In this document: positions 16,302 to 25,452 of the stretch, piece after piece
Layout of the letters: the number at the start of each line of letters is the position of its first letter
How positions within the stretch are numbered: the stretch's first letter is position 1
Assembly: GCF_003846135.1 (NCBI RefSeq)
Contig: NZ_RHHM01000003.1
Location: 62,001-126,000 of the forward strand
Reading direction: 5' to 3'
Length of the DNA: 64,000 nucleotides
From: Erwinia psidii
GTDB lineage: Bacteria; Pseudomonadota; Gammaproteobacteria; Enterobacterales; Enterobacteriaceae
Notes under the pieces: model-generated
The model's input: only the letters and a program-made list of their open reading frames with translations
The model's database searches: none
Told to the model about the DNA's origin: nothing
Program-made: the position numbers and the translations under genes

Positions 16302-17434
16302 GATGTGCTCTCCGTAATTGAGTCATCCAGGGTAATGCCCACAGTAATGGATTTGGGGCTGGCATAGGGGCGCACTGTCAGGTAAATGGCCACAGTTTTA
16401 CTGTCAGACCAGACAATACTGACATCATCAGATTCAGGGGTTTTCACTTCGCCGGGGAATGTCACCCCGCTGATTTGCGTTGTTTTTGCCATGTTGCGCA
16501 GGGTTTTTGTGAAATATGTTTTATGCGCTGCAATACTTGCCGGGGTGCTGTTAAGCGACCGATCGGCAATTTTGGCAATCGCCTGGATGCGCACGCGTCG
16601 CGCCACTTTATCAACAATGCGGATATATTCGATGACGGGATAATCGCCGCCAGTTACGTCCAGCGTTAATCCGTCTGACCAGTACATGCCCTCATAATCG
16701 GTGTACCACATCGGCACGGAACAGCGCATGTCATGCAGCTGGCGCAGCTGGGCCAGCGTCAGCTCTGCGCCATCGGAGTCAGTCGGTAAATCGGCACTCA
16801 GCCCCAGCAGCGCGCCGGTTTTGACACGGGCGGGGCTGTCAGCGATGGTCACGCCGCGGTTACACAGACGACCGGCCAGTGCCCCCGCTTCATTGCCCCA
16901 GAGCAGCGGAACAACCTGAACACCTGCGGCGGCCACGCCAGTGACCTGAGATGTGACGCCCTCAAACCAGTCGTCCCAGGCGACCGGCGGTGTTCCGCCG
17001 GGATTGGGTGAGGCCAGGGTCAGAATAAACCAGACCCAGCGGCCAATTTTTGCAATCAGTCGCTCCCGCAGCGCCTGCCACGCCAGGATCTGCGCCTTCA
17101 GGGCGTGAGTGACGACAACCACGCCTTCAACTGATATCAGATCCTGAACCTGTTCAACGTGTTCCGGCCATTTGTCCACATCAACGGACGGCGCAATCAG
17201 CAAAGCATACGCCTGCCAGTTCTGACCTGCATTCAGCTGCGCGGCCAGCACGTTCTCACGCAGATCGGTTTTGGCGGCGGCGAGCACTGTGGCGATATCT
17301 GATTGTGAATTCAGCGCAATCAGATCGCCGTCACCGCTGGCTGCGGTGCCGACAAAAAGAAGCGTCCGCTCAACTTCGTTAATCGTGCCCTGGCGCTGGT
17401 TCAGCTGGTTAATTGTTACACTGGGCCATGTCAT
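16298..17434 (-). CDS. Tail sheath protein (DUF2586-like)
   Basis: This 378-aa protein starts MTWPSVTINQLNQRQGTINE and carries TLLFVGTAASGDGDLIALNS, features of the DUF2586 sheath family of HP1/K139-type phages, not of P2 FI. The C-terminal third (YFTKTLRNMAKTTQISGVTF) resembles the conserved sheath core. It lies between gpS and the tube gene. The sheath contracts to drive the tube through the envelope. Confidence 0.75.
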   Translation of the reverse strand: MTWPSVTINQLNQRQGTINEVERTLLFVGTAASGDGDLIALNSQSDIATVLAAAKTDLRENVLAAQLNAGQNWQAYALLIAPSVDVDKWPEHVEQVQDLISVEGVVVVTHALKAQILAWQALRERLIAKIGRWVWFILTLASPNPGGTPPVAWDDWFEGVTSQVTGVAAAGVQVVPLLWGNEAGALAGRLCNRGVTIADSPARVKTGALLGLSADLPTDSDGAELTLAQLRQLHDMRCSVPMWYTDYEGMYWSDGLTLDVTGGDYPVIEYIRIVDKVARRVRIQAIAKIADRSLNSTPASIAAHKTYFTKTLRNMAKTTQISGVTFPGEVKTPESDDVSIVWSDSKTVAIYLTVRPYASPKSITVGITLDDSITESTS

Positions 17435-18144
17435 TATTGTTTTCCTCGTATGTCCTGCGCCCTGACGTTCCAGCCAAAATTGATCGCCTGAAGCTGCCGT
17501 GCCAGGATCTGATTAAATTCATCATCGCTGACGCCGAGAAACACGCGGGCGGGCAAATCAATCTGCCAGCGGGTTTTCAGCGGTTTTCCGCGCAGTTTTT
17601 TAATTAACAACCCGGCCTGAGCGCGGCTTAGCGTTTCAGTGATCTGCCGGGCAGTCGGTTTTATCCATTTGTCGCCCCGGCGCATTTTGTAACCCAGCGT
17701 GCGCAGGCGCTTAGCCTGTCGCAGCAATGCGGACTGGCCGGACTGGTCGGGGCGGGGAGCGCTGCCCGCGTTCATCTGTACTGACGAACCGCTCTGATGC
17801 ACCGCGCCGATCAGACCGGCAGAAACCGGGCCGCTGGCGTTGCGGTAATGTCCGCCCTTCAGATAGATACGTACCGCCTCAATTTCTGGCATTTCCCTTA
17901 CGTGCAGCAGCTTTGGCAGCTGGCGCAGCATTTTACCCCGGCCGCGTTTACGCGCCGGCCAGTGCTGGCCGTCCGACGTCATCTGCTGGCGCTGATGGCG
18001 TTTTGCGGCGACGATGATCCCCAGTTTTGCAATGCGCCACAGCAGGCGCTGCCGCTGTTTTGGTTTCAGTTCCAGCGCGGAGAGCATTTCACGCAGCTGT
18101 CTTTGCTGGCGTTTATCCAGCCCGCCGTCAATTTTCATCGTCAT
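17434..18144 (-). CDS. Phage virion morphogenesis protein gpS
   Basis: The 236-aa basic protein has the gpS pattern GGLDKRQQRQLREMLSALEL, KQRQRLLWRIAKLGIIVAAK, and further on LSRAQAGLLIKKLRG. In P2, gpR and gpS complete the tail head-proximal end. I use the ATG at 18144; a second ATG lies two codons downstream, and a longer frame from 18219 is antisense-like and lacks a ribosome site. It overlaps gpR at its start and the sheath gene at its end. Confidence 0.78.
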   Translation of the reverse strand: MTMKIDGGLDKRQQRQLREMLSALELKPKQRQRLLWRIAKLGIIVAAKRHQRQQMTSDGQHWPARKRGRGKMLRQLPKLLHVREMPEIEAVRIYLKGGHYRNASGPVSAGLIGAVHQSGSSVQMNAGSAPRPDQSGQSALLRQAKRLRTLGYKMRRGDKWIKPTARQITETLSRAQAGLLIKKLRGKPLKTRWQIDLPARVFLGVSDDEFNQILARQLQAINFGWNVRAQDIRGKQ

Positions 18145-18628
18145 CACCCAGCGGGGCACCGGTTTGATCGGACGCATACAGCCATCCGGTTTCTGCCGTC
18201 CAGGTTTCCGGCTGTGCAAGCCTCCAGCGGTGGCCGCTGAGCGGTATTTCCCCGCCGTCGTCAGGCGTAATTGTGATCTCGTCAGCCAGTTCGATGACTA
18301 TCGACAGCGATCCGGTCTGCTCATCATCAAACTCAATATCAACAGTCGGCTCACCCAGCGTGAGGGCGTCATACAGCGCGTTGCGGTACGCATCCATCCA
18401 CGCAAACAACAGTGCATAGACCAGCGCGGGCGGACAGAGACGATACGGGAAACGATCCCAGCTCAGCGCCGCGTTATAGCGGAAAACGCCGACACGCCGC
18501 TGACCGAGGCCCAGCGCTTTGACCGCGTAAATCAGCCTCGCGTCCTCAATGGCGCTCTCAAAAAACTGCATGGCGCGCGGCGGCATATGCTCAGACAAAA
18601 ACCCTGTCAGGCTCTCTATCTGGCTCAT
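18128..18628 (-). CDS. Tail completion protein gpR
   Basis: This 166-aa protein matches P2 gpR-type tail completion proteins in order (L-R-S) and general form: an N-terminal SQIESLTGFLSEHMP, then YRLCPPALVYALLFAWMDAYR and a C-terminal acidic tail (GDDDEN). It is coupled to gpL by a 4-bp overlap. It probably joins the tail tube to the head connector. Confidence 0.78.
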   Translation of the reverse strand: MSQIESLTGFLSEHMPPRAMQFFESAIEDARLIYAVKALGLGQRRVGVFRYNAALSWDRFPYRLCPPALVYALLFAWMDAYRNALYDALTLGEPTVDIEFDDEQTGSLSIVIELADEITITPDDGGEIPLSGHRWRLAQPETWTAETGWLYASDQTGAPLGDDDEN

Positions 18629-19098
18629 ATGCGGTACACCCCGGCCCGCGGATAGCCCTTGATATTGCGCAGCACCAGCGCCGCTTCTGCCAGCAGGGTT
18701 TCGCGGGTTTCCGCACTCTCCTGTCCGGGATGTGTTTCACGCCGTCCTATCGCCGGGAATTCGCCCAGCAGATCGGCTTTTGCGCGGGCGTAAACTGCTT
18801 TTTTGTACTGCGCGGTCAGCTGGTTTTCACCGTCCATCTTTGCCCCCGGCACCGCCAGCGCGGTGGCATAGCCCGCAGCCTGTTTAGCGCTGACTACGGC
18901 GGCCAGATCGCTGTTGATTTCTGCCACCGCCGCCAGTACGGCGCGCCCGGCGGTGTCTGCCGGCAGATCTGGCGGAATGGTGCGTGACTGCTGAAACTCC
19001 ATTACGTTCAGATCGGGCCAGAATGGTTCGCCGTTTGTCACCGGCACGTCGTTGTAATGAATGGAACGCCCGCTGAAACCTAATGCTGGTGCTGTCAT
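18625..19098 (-). CDS. Head completion/stabilisation protein gpL
   Basis: The 157-aa protein matches gpL family signatures: FWPDLNVMEFQQSRTIPPDL, QLTAQYKKAVYARAKADLL, and a C-terminal Ile-Lys-Gly-Tyr-Pro-Arg-Ala segment. P2 gpL stabilises filled heads and forms the neck with R and S. In P2 it directly follows M; here a 35-codon gene intervenes, overlapping both by 4 bp. Confidence 0.8.
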   Translation of the reverse strand: MTAPALGFSGRSIHYNDVPVTNGEPFWPDLNVMEFQQSRTIPPDLPADTAGRAVLAAVAEINSDLAAVVSAKQAAGYATALAVPGAKMDGENQLTAQYKKAVYARAKADLLGEFPAIGRRETHPGQESAETRETLLAEAALVLRNIKGYPRAGVYRI

Positions 19099-19202
19099 CT
19101 GCCCCCCTGAATAAAATGGCGGGCTGACTGGTTTCCAAGGCTGGTGAAATCAACGATTTCAACACCTCCACCACGCCCGCCGGCACTGCGGTAGCCTGTC
19201 AT
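19095..19202 (-). CDS. 35-aa phage protein between small terminase and gpL
   Basis: A short reverse-strand frame begins with an ATG overlapping the gpM stop (ATGA at 19202-19199) and ends with a TGA overlapping the gpL start (ATGA at 19098-19095). It reads MTGYRSAGGRGGGVEIVDF, then TSLGNQSARHF. Tight coupling on both sides and lack of any alternative explanation for the 100-bp gap make it a real gene in my view. It is Gly/Arg-rich at the start, with no recognised family. Confidence 0.65.
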   Translation of the reverse strand: MTGYRSAGGRGGGVEIVDFTSLGNQSARHFIQGGR

Positions 19203-19903
19203 GCGGCGGTTAATGAACGGATGCGGGCGGCGATGCGCTCACGGGCCGTTTTAACCCCAACCTGATTGTTAAATGCATGGGCCTGCGCCAACAGCGCGTC
19301 GGCCTGTTCCAGCACAGTCACATCCTCTACAGCCGTGGGCCGTGGTTCGCCATTCTCATCACGTAGCAGATTCAACCCGGCAAACTTGAACCATTTGGCG
19401 TTTATCTCTTCATGCAGACGCCATTTCGTGCGGATATTTTCAAATGTCCGGCTGAAATACGGCTCAATGCTGTGTCCCAGCGCGGCCTGATTTTCTGACC
19501 AGGCGAGTACGGTATCAGCGACAAATGCCGCCATGTTGGATTTGAAATTTTCCGGCGTGCTCTGACCCTGGCTGATGGCCGTATCCGCCCAGTCCAGTGC
19601 CTGGTCATAACTGCCGGTATCAAACAGCCAGATGATGCAGTAGACAAAAACCGGATTGGCGAACACCCGATCCCCGGCCAGATACTGTTCAGCAACCGGC
19701 TGCCATTTGGGCAGCAGCACGTCGCGTTTCAGCTCCACCCTGTCGGCTGTCACCTCCAGCGCCCGTAGCCGGGCAATGTCGGCTTCCAGCTCACGCAGTT
19801 GCACATGCAGGCTGACGGGGCTGTCAGCCACCGGTGTACGGTTGTTTATCGCCTGTTCCGCCCGGATGCGGGCGCGGTGTCGCTGGCAGGGTGTCAGTGC
19901 CAT
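19199..19903 (-). CDS. Terminase small (endonuclease) subunit gpM
   Basis: The 234-aa protein opens with MALTPCQRHRARIRAEQ and has WLFDTGSYDQALDWADTAI, the typical block of P2 gpM. gpM with gpP cuts cos ends and packages DNA. The middle (FENIRTKWRLHEEINAKWFKF) also matches the family pattern. The gene follows the capsid gene by 2 bp. Confidence 0.85.
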   Translation of the reverse strand: MALTPCQRHRARIRAEQAINNRTPVADSPVSLHVQLRELEADIARLRALEVTADRVELKRDVLLPKWQPVAEQYLAGDRVFANPVFVYCIIWLFDTGSYDQALDWADTAISQGQSTPENFKSNMAAFVADTVLAWSENQAALGHSIEPYFSRTFENIRTKWRLHEEINAKWFKFAGLNLLRDENGEPRPTAVEDVTVLEQADALLAQAHAFNNQVGVKTARERIAARIRSLTAA

Positions 19904-19905
19904 GA

Positions 19906-20925
19906 TTATTCCTCCGCCGTTTCAGCCGTTTCCGGCAGCGTGATTTTCTCGTAGGCGGCATACAACACGTCGTGCTCCACGGCGTAGCCCTCCATGCGCA
20001 GGTAGTTATTTTCAAATCGTTTCCGGTCGTCCACCCATTCAGCCTTACGCTTGCGGGTGCCGCGCTGGGTATAGATATGCAGGTTAGACAGCGTGGTGAC
20101 AATCAGACGGCCTTCAGGCATAAACGGCGGCGTGTAGGCGGTGCGCCCGGCAATTTCGCGGTTAATCAGCTGTGCCGCGACTTTTTCGGTAGGACGGTCA
20201 ATGCGGTTCATCATGCTAGTTGCATCAGCGGCAATCAGATCGGCTGACACCAGTACCACCAGGCGCGGATCGTTTCGGTAGGGTTCGAAAATACAGGTGT
20301 GGATCAGGTCGGTTGCGGCAGCGTCCAGCGAAACAAAATCCGCCCCGCTGCCAAGGCGATCCAGCGTCACGCCGTCAGTGATAATCTGCTCAGGGGTGCG
20401 GGATTTGACAATCTGATGCCAGCCAATATTGACGTCCTGACCGAGCGGGTTAGCCTCCGGATCGGTATCCTTCGCCGCTTCAATACCGTTGAATGCCACC
20501 CGTAGAATGTCCAGCGCGAATGACTCATTGCTGAACGCCTGAATACGCTGAAAAAATTCGTCCTCACTTCCGGCGTTAGCCCAGACGACCAACAGGGCAT
20601 ATTCCAGGTATGATCCGGAATCCGTCTCATACAGGCGATATTCATTACCGTCCACGCCCATTTTTCGGCCAAAACGACCGTCAGATTTTCGCCCGGTGAA
20701 CAGACCGGGGTTACCGGTGTTGACTACCTGCCCCTGAATTTGATCGACATCCATCATGTTGACCAGGCGTAAAAACTCAGACTGCTGCAACAGCGCGTCA
20801 CGTAGCTGGATTTCACGCGGATCGGTCAGCCCGAAAAACTTTGAGGTGTCCGGCACGCCATATGACTGGGCAAGGCCCGCCGTGTATTTGCGGATCAGCG
20901 CCTCCGCCCTCGGTGTTAATTGCAT
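19906..20925 (-). CDS. Major capsid protein gpN
   Basis: The 339-aa protein is a P2 gpN-like HK97-fold capsid subunit: FFGLTDPREIQLRDALLQQS near the N-terminus, then QGQVVNTGNPGLFTGRK, and VLVSADLIAADATSMMNR with PTEKVAAQLINREIAGR. The N-terminal tail is probably removed by the gpO protease encoded just upstream. It is followed by the small terminase gene, in P2 order O-N-M-L. Confidence 0.88.
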   Translation of the reverse strand: MQLTPRAEALIRKYTAGLAQSYGVPDTSKFFGLTDPREIQLRDALLQQSEFLRLVNMMDVDQIQGQVVNTGNPGLFTGRKSDGRFGRKMGVDGNEYRLYETDSGSYLEYALLVVWANAGSEDEFFQRIQAFSNESFALDILRVAFNGIEAAKDTDPEANPLGQDVNIGWHQIVKSRTPEQIITDGVTLDRLGSGADFVSLDAAATDLIHTCIFEPYRNDPRLVVLVSADLIAADATSMMNRIDRPTEKVAAQLINREIAGRTAYTPPFMPEGRLIVTTLSNLHIYTQRGTRKRKAEWVDDRKRFENNYLRMEGYAVEHDVLYAAYEKITLPETAETAEE

Positions 20926-20964
20926 ATTATTTTTTTCCGTGTCAGTTAATTAACGGTTCGCCAG

Positions 20965-22035
20965 TTACAGAAAACTGAACGGTTTCTGGCTGTCAGCCGG
21001 TCCGTTGCCTGGCAGAGGCGTTTTGGCCGCGCTCAGCGTGTTGAATTTCTCCAGAATGACGTTCATCTCCGCCCTGATAGCAGAAAAATCTTCTCCGGCA
21101 GCGGGCGCAGAACGGCCATTGCCGTGCGCACTCAGATGTGTGCGGCGGTGCCGTCGGGAGCGTGACCGGGCGTCATTCCCGCCAGCAGCAAATTTTTTCA
21201 TCAGCGCGGCCATACGGGTTTTAGCGGCGGTAAACTCTGCGGCGATAACTTCATCCTCCGGTTTTTCCGCCACCTCTGCGGCGATTTCTGCCACCTCGTC
21301 GGCCACCTCTGCAATTTCCTCCGCCAGGCTGCTGACGTCGGCGGCGGCCTCTGCCGGGGTATCGGCCTTGCCGTCACCGCTGGCCGTTTTTTCCAGCGCA
21401 TCCAGCCGCACCAGCATTTTTTCGATCAGTTCGCGTAGTTCATCCATCTGTTTTGTATCCTCGCCCTCTGGGGGCCGTTGAGTTTCAGGACTGGCCGCAA
21501 ATTGTTTTTTGCGGGCGCTGAACAGTCGCCCCCATAACGACGACTGATTTTTTTTCAGTGTTCCGAGGCTGAACGTTTCAACACTGCCGCGTGCACCCTC
21601 GTATTGTTGATTGTCGAAAATAAATTCTATTTTCTGCGTTCCGAGGCTGGCGGGAATATCGGTAACGGCCAGCCCAAATAAATAGGTCCGCCCCGTTCCG
21701 GCGAAATTTTCCCAGAACTCAGCCGAGGTAAATAATTTCTGCCGCATCTGATTGGCATCAATTAAAAACTGATTGGGTATCAGCCGGGCATAGAGTTTTG
21801 TTACGTCCTTTTCATCAACCGCCTTTAATTCGTCCACCTCTCCGAGATTACAGGTAAATTCCCGTTCACCCAGTTCAAACTGGGGATGATGCGGCCAGAT
21901 CATGGCGGTGTAAGTATCGCGGCTGTAATCCTCTGCCGCCTGGTGCAGCCATTCCGGCAGAACAGGACGCCCGTCAACCGCTGTGCCCGATGTTGCAATA
22001 CACAGCCAGTCAGTTGTTATAGTTGCCTGCGGCAT
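20965..22035 (-). CDS. Capsid scaffolding protein/protease gpO
   Basis: The 356-aa protein has the N-terminal GPO domain (DYSRDTYTAMIWPHHPQFELG, EVDELKAVDEKDVTKLYARL, FGLAVTDIPASLGT) with serine-protease function in P2, and a scaffold half at the C-terminus. A strongly acidic Ala/Glu/Val helix around residues 235-260 (SLAEEIAEVADEVAEIAA) is low-complexity and may be a coiled coil. It is the first leftward head gene and diverges from the terminase. Confidence 0.82.
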   Translation of the reverse strand: MPQATITTDWLCIATSGTAVDGRPVLPEWLHQAAEDYSRDTYTAMIWPHHPQFELGEREFTCNLGEVDELKAVDEKDVTKLYARLIPNQFLIDANQMRQKLFTSAEFWENFAGTGRTYLFGLAVTDIPASLGTQKIEFIFDNQQYEGARGSVETFSLGTLKKNQSSLWGRLFSARKKQFAASPETQRPPEGEDTKQMDELRELIEKMLVRLDALEKTASGDGKADTPAEAAADVSSLAEEIAEVADEVAEIAAEVAEKPEDEVIAAEFTAAKTRMAALMKKFAAGGNDARSRSRRHRRTHLSAHGNGRSAPAAGEDFSAIRAEMNVILEKFNTLSAAKTPLPGNGPADSQKPFSFL

Positions 22036-22090
22036 ATTCAGCCCTGAATAAATTAAATATGGGCTTTATTATTCACTGACAGCAAAAAGG

Positions 22091-22114
22091 TGCATCCGGT
22101 TTATATCGGATGCA
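22091..22114. promoter_or_regulatory. Perfect inverted repeat in the divergent late promoter region
   Basis: TGCATCCG and CGGATGCA form a perfect 8-bp dyad around an AT-rich 8-bp centre, in the 157-bp gap between the divergent gpO and gpP genes. P2-group late promoters need an Ogr/Delta activator bound upstream to a short dyad, and this phage encodes such a protein at 25038. Whether this dyad is the activator site is inference. Confidence 0.5.
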
Positions 22115-22192
22115 TTCGGTTATTCATGTATAAACACCCACAACCGATATTTAATTTTAATACATACTCAAACCACCCCGCATAATAGCGGC

Positions 22193-24004
22193 ATGGCAAA
22201 ATATACCGACGAAAAAAAAGAGGCGGCCCGCGCATTATTTATTAAACGCTGGACACCAAAAGAAATTGCGGGGGAATTATCGATCCCGGTTCGCACCCTC
22301 TATCACTGGTCAGATAAATACCGGTGGGCCTCCCTGTTGCCGCTGGAGTCGGTCGAGGAAACCATTGCCCGGCGCATCGGGCAACTGTCATTGCGAGAGA
22401 AAAAAACCGCGCTGGAACTTGAGGAACTGAGGGATCTGGTTACTCAGCACGTCAAACTGATGGCTCAGCGCAATAAGCACGCCGAAAAAATGGCTGAGCT
22501 TCAGGCCCGTAACGTAGTGACGCAAGGTGACAACTGGTCAGGCCCCGATGGAAATAACGGGGGCGAACGCAGGCGCCGGTATAAAAAAAATGATGTGTCC
22601 GGCATCACGGCTGAAATGCTGGACCAGGCCGCCAGGGATCATTTGTTTGACTACCAGCTGCACTGCCGGGACAACAAAACACAGGATTTCCGTTTTCTGC
22701 TGAAATCCCGTCAGGTGGGATTTACCTATTACTGCGCGTGGGAGGCGTTTGAGGACGCCGTTATAAGCGGCGATAACCAGGTGTTTTTCTCCGCCTCACG
22801 CGCCCAGAGCGAGATTTTCCGGGAGTATATCGTCCAGATAGCACAGAAACATTTCGGCGTGACGCTGACCGGTGGGGACATTCGTCTGAGCAACGGCGCG
22901 GTGCTGCGTTTTCTCTCAACTAATGCCAACACCTCACAGGGCTATAACGGCCATCTGTACGGTGACGAGGTATTCTGGATACCGAAATTTGCGCGTCTGC
23001 ATGAAGTGGCGTCCGCGATGGCGACACACAGCAAATTCCGCACTACCTACCTGTCAACACCCAGCGCCAAAACACATCAGGCATATCCGGTCTGGACCGG
23101 CACAGCGTGGCGCGGCGACGATCCGAAACGTAAAAACGTCGTATTCCCGAAACTCAGCGAACTGCGTGACGGTGGTCGCCTCTGCCCGGATGGCATCTGG
23201 CGCTATGTCATCACGATGGAGGATGCGATTACCGGCGGTCTGGGGGTGCTGGTCGATATTGAACGCCTGCGCAACAAATACAGCGAGACCGCGTTTGCCA
23301 TGCTGTTTATGTGTGAGTTTGTGGACAGTAAAGACGCGGTATTTAAATTCTCTGACCTGACGCGTTGTGAGACAGACGCAGCCATGTGGCAGGACTATGA
23401 CCCCACCGCACTACGCCCCTTTGGTAACCGTGAGGTATGGGCGGGATTCGACCCGTCACGCAGCGGGGATAATTCCACCTTTGTGATTGTTGCGCCGCCA
23501 GTCTACGAGGGCGAACGATTCCGGGTGCTTGCCGTTTACCACTGGCAGGGTCTGAATTTCAGCTGGCAGGCGGAACAGATTAAGCAGCTGATGAAGCGTT
23601 ACAACATGACGTATATCGGCATTGACGTAACCGGCATTGGCCGGGGCGTTTATGACCTGGTGTCACGGTTCGCACCACGCGAGGCCACACCGATCCTCTA
23701 CAGCGTGGAGAGCAAAAACCGTCTGGTGCTGAAGATGATTGATGTTGTTGAACGCCAGCGCATTAACTGGAGCAAAGACGCCTGCGACGAGGTCAGCAAA
23801 GCGCGCGCTGAAATCATCCCCAGTTTTATGGCGATACGCCGCACGGTCACAACCAGCGGCAACGCAATGACGTTTGTTGCGGAACGCTCTGAAACCACCG
23901 GGCACGCTGACGTGTTTTTCGCCATCTCTCACGCGGTGATCAATGAACCGCTCGACTATGAACATGACCGCCCCAGCCTGTGGGCATTTGGAAAAGCCGC
24001 ATGA
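22193..24004 (+). CDS. Terminase large subunit gpP (ATPase)
   Basis: The 603-aa protein begins with a helix-turn-helix (TPKEIAGELSIPVRTLYHWS) followed by a coiled region. The ATPase shows a Walker-A-like LLKSRQVGFT (about residue 168) and Walker B LYGDEVFWI (about 256). The RNase H-like nuclease has GFDPSRSGDNST (about 419) and IGIDVTGIGRGVYDL. It packages DNA with gpM. It reads rightward, divergent from the capsid operon, and its TGA overlaps the portal start (ATGA). Confidence 0.9.
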   Translation: MAKYTDEKKEAARALFIKRWTPKEIAGELSIPVRTLYHWSDKYRWASLLPLESVEETIARRIGQLSLREKKTALELEELRDLVTQHVKLMAQRNKHAEKMAELQARNVVTQGDNWSGPDGNNGGERRRRYKKNDVSGITAEMLDQAARDHLFDYQLHCRDNKTQDFRFLLKSRQVGFTYYCAWEAFEDAVISGDNQVFFSASRAQSEIFREYIVQIAQKHFGVTLTGGDIRLSNGAVLRFLSTNANTSQGYNGHLYGDEVFWIPKFARLHEVASAMATHSKFRTTYLSTPSAKTHQAYPVWTGTAWRGDDPKRKNVVFPKLSELRDGGRLCPDGIWRYVITMEDAITGGLGVLVDIERLRNKYSETAFAMLFMCEFVDSKDAVFKFSDLTRCETDAAMWQDYDPTALRPFGNREVWAGFDPSRSGDNSTFVIVAPPVYEGERFRVLAVYHWQGLNFSWQAEQIKQLMKRYNMTYIGIDVTGIGRGVYDLVSRFAPREATPILYSVESKNRLVLKMIDVVERQRINWSKDACDEVSKARAEIIPSFMAIRRTVTTSGNAMTFVAERSETTGHADVFFAISHAVINEPLDYEHDRPSLWAFGKAA

Positions 24005-25041
24005 AAAAAAGCAAAAAATCCCCGCCGGTAAAGGCGCATCAGTTTACCCCCGGACGGGGCAGCGTGATCACATTCGGGGAGCCAGAACCCATACTGACTA
24101 CCGGCACGGACTATCACAATATCTGGTATGACAACGATTTCGATCACTGGAGGCTGCCGATTGACCGCCTGTCGCTCTCCCAGCTGCCCAACCTCAACGG
24201 TCAGCATGGCGGCGTTATCTATGCCCGGCGCAACATGGTGACCAGCGGCTACCTGGGCGGCGGGCTGGCATCTGATGCGATTGACGCTGCGGTGTTTGAT
24301 TACCTGCTGTTTGGTGACGTGGCACTGCTAAAGGTGCGCAATTTCTGGAATGAGGTGGTTTCATTGCACCCGCTCCCCTCGCTCTACCTGCGCCGGCGCA
24401 AAAATGATGATTTTGTGATATTGCAGGAGGGGGAACCGCTGGTTTACACACCGCAGGATATCATTTTTCTGAAACAGTACGACCCGCGCCAGCAGGTTTA
24501 CGGACTTCCTGATTATATTGGCGGCATTCATTCCGTGTTACTCAACAGTGAATCAACCATTTTCCGTCGCCGTTACTATCATAACGGCGCGCATATGGGT
24601 TTTATCCTTTACGCCAACGATCCCAACATATCCACGGAGGTGGAGGAGGAAATCAAAAATAAAATTGAGCAGTCAAAGGGCGTCGGAAATTTCACCAATA
24701 TGTTTATCTCAATACCGAAAGGTGCGCCGGAAGGGGTGAAATTGATTCCAGTCGGGGAGGTCAGCGCAAAAGACGAGTTCGCCAACGTCAAGAGCATCAC
24801 CGCCCAGGATATTTTAACCGCGCACCGCTTCCCGGCGGGCCTGGCCGGAATTATCCCGACCAACAGCGCCGGGCTGGGCAACCCCGAAACGGCGCGATCC
24901 ACCTATCGGAAAGATGAGGTGATCCCGCTACAGCGCAAAATCATGAACGCGGTGAACAATGACCCGGAGATCCCCGCCAGTCTGCACCTGATATTTGATT
25001 TGAAACAACCAACAAATACGCCGGAACAGGGGGAAATATGA
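24001..25041 (+). CDS. Portal protein gpQ
   Basis: The 346-aa protein is a P2 gpQ-like portal. Signatures are ARRNMVTSGYLGGG, VVSLHPLPSLYLRRRKN, IIFLKQYDPRQQVYGLPDYI, STIFRRRYYHNGAHMGFIL and ILTAHRFPAGLAGIIPTNSAGLG. The ATG at 24001 overlaps the terminase stop, so the two are coupled; an upstream in-frame start at 23980 lies inside the terminase gene. It forms the DNA entry vertex. Confidence 0.9.
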   Translation: MKKSKKSPPVKAHQFTPGRGSVITFGEPEPILTTGTDYHNIWYDNDFDHWRLPIDRLSLSQLPNLNGQHGGVIYARRNMVTSGYLGGGLASDAIDAAVFDYLLFGDVALLKVRNFWNEVVSLHPLPSLYLRRRKNDDFVILQEGEPLVYTPQDIIFLKQYDPRQQVYGLPDYIGGIHSVLLNSESTIFRRRYYHNGAHMGFILYANDPNISTEVEEEIKNKIEQSKGVGNFTNMFISIPKGAPEGVKLIPVGEVSAKDEFANVKSITAQDILTAHRFPAGLAGIIPTNSAGLGNPETARSTYRKDEVIPLQRKIMNAVNNDPEIPASLHLIFDLKQPTNTPEQGEI

Positions 25042-25364
25042 ACAAAAAAAGGCTAAAATCCGCTGATTATGTTGCCTTGGCCTGCGGAGTCCTGAATATG
25101 CGCGTATTTAAAATCAACTGTCCTGAATGTGCCGCCCCGGCGATTATCAGAAAAACCAACTGGCAGGATAAACGCCTGGCCGATTTGTACTGCGGTTGTA
25201 CTGACGTGGAATGCGGTCATACATTTGTGTTTAAAGCAGAGTATTCACATTCGCTCAGTCCCAGCGGGCTGACCGGCAACAGGCTGGTTAAGGCGCTGAT
25301 TGAGCGTCTGAGGCCGGAAGAACGCCAGATTGCTTTAGACCTGCTACAGGGCCAGCCCGGATAA
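25038..25364 (+). CDS. Ogr/Delta-type zinc-finger late gene activator
   Basis: The core reads FKINCPECAAPAIIRK and YCGCTDVECGHTFVF, giving a C-x2-C...C-x4-C zinc ribbon as in Ogr/Delta transcription activators, which recruit RNA polymerase to P2 late promoters. From 25038 (ATGA overlap with the portal, GGGGG ribosome site) it is 108 aa. The family usually starts near MRVFK, which here is the ATG at 25098 with GGAG upstream, giving 88 aa. In P2 ogr is next to attP; here it follows the portal. Confidence 0.78.
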   Translation: MNKKRLKSADYVALACGVLNMRVFKINCPECAAPAIIRKTNWQDKRLADLYCGCTDVECGHTFVFKAEYSHSLSPSGLTGNRLVKALIERLRPEERQIALDLLQGQPG

Positions 25365-25368
25365 CAGA

Positions 25369-25393
25369 AACCCCGCAAACGCGGGGTTTTTAG
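25369..25393 (+). terminator. Terminator after the terminase-portal-ogr operon
   Basis: AACCCCGC-AAA-GCGGGGTTTTTAG type hairpin: CCCCGC at 25371-25376 pairs with GCGGGG at 25381-25386, followed by five T residues. It ends the rightward operon. Confidence 0.8.
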
Positions 25394-25452
25394 TACACAG
25401 GGCTATCATAGCAGAACCCCCCCGCCGCGATGGGGAGAGGGTTATATTTTGA

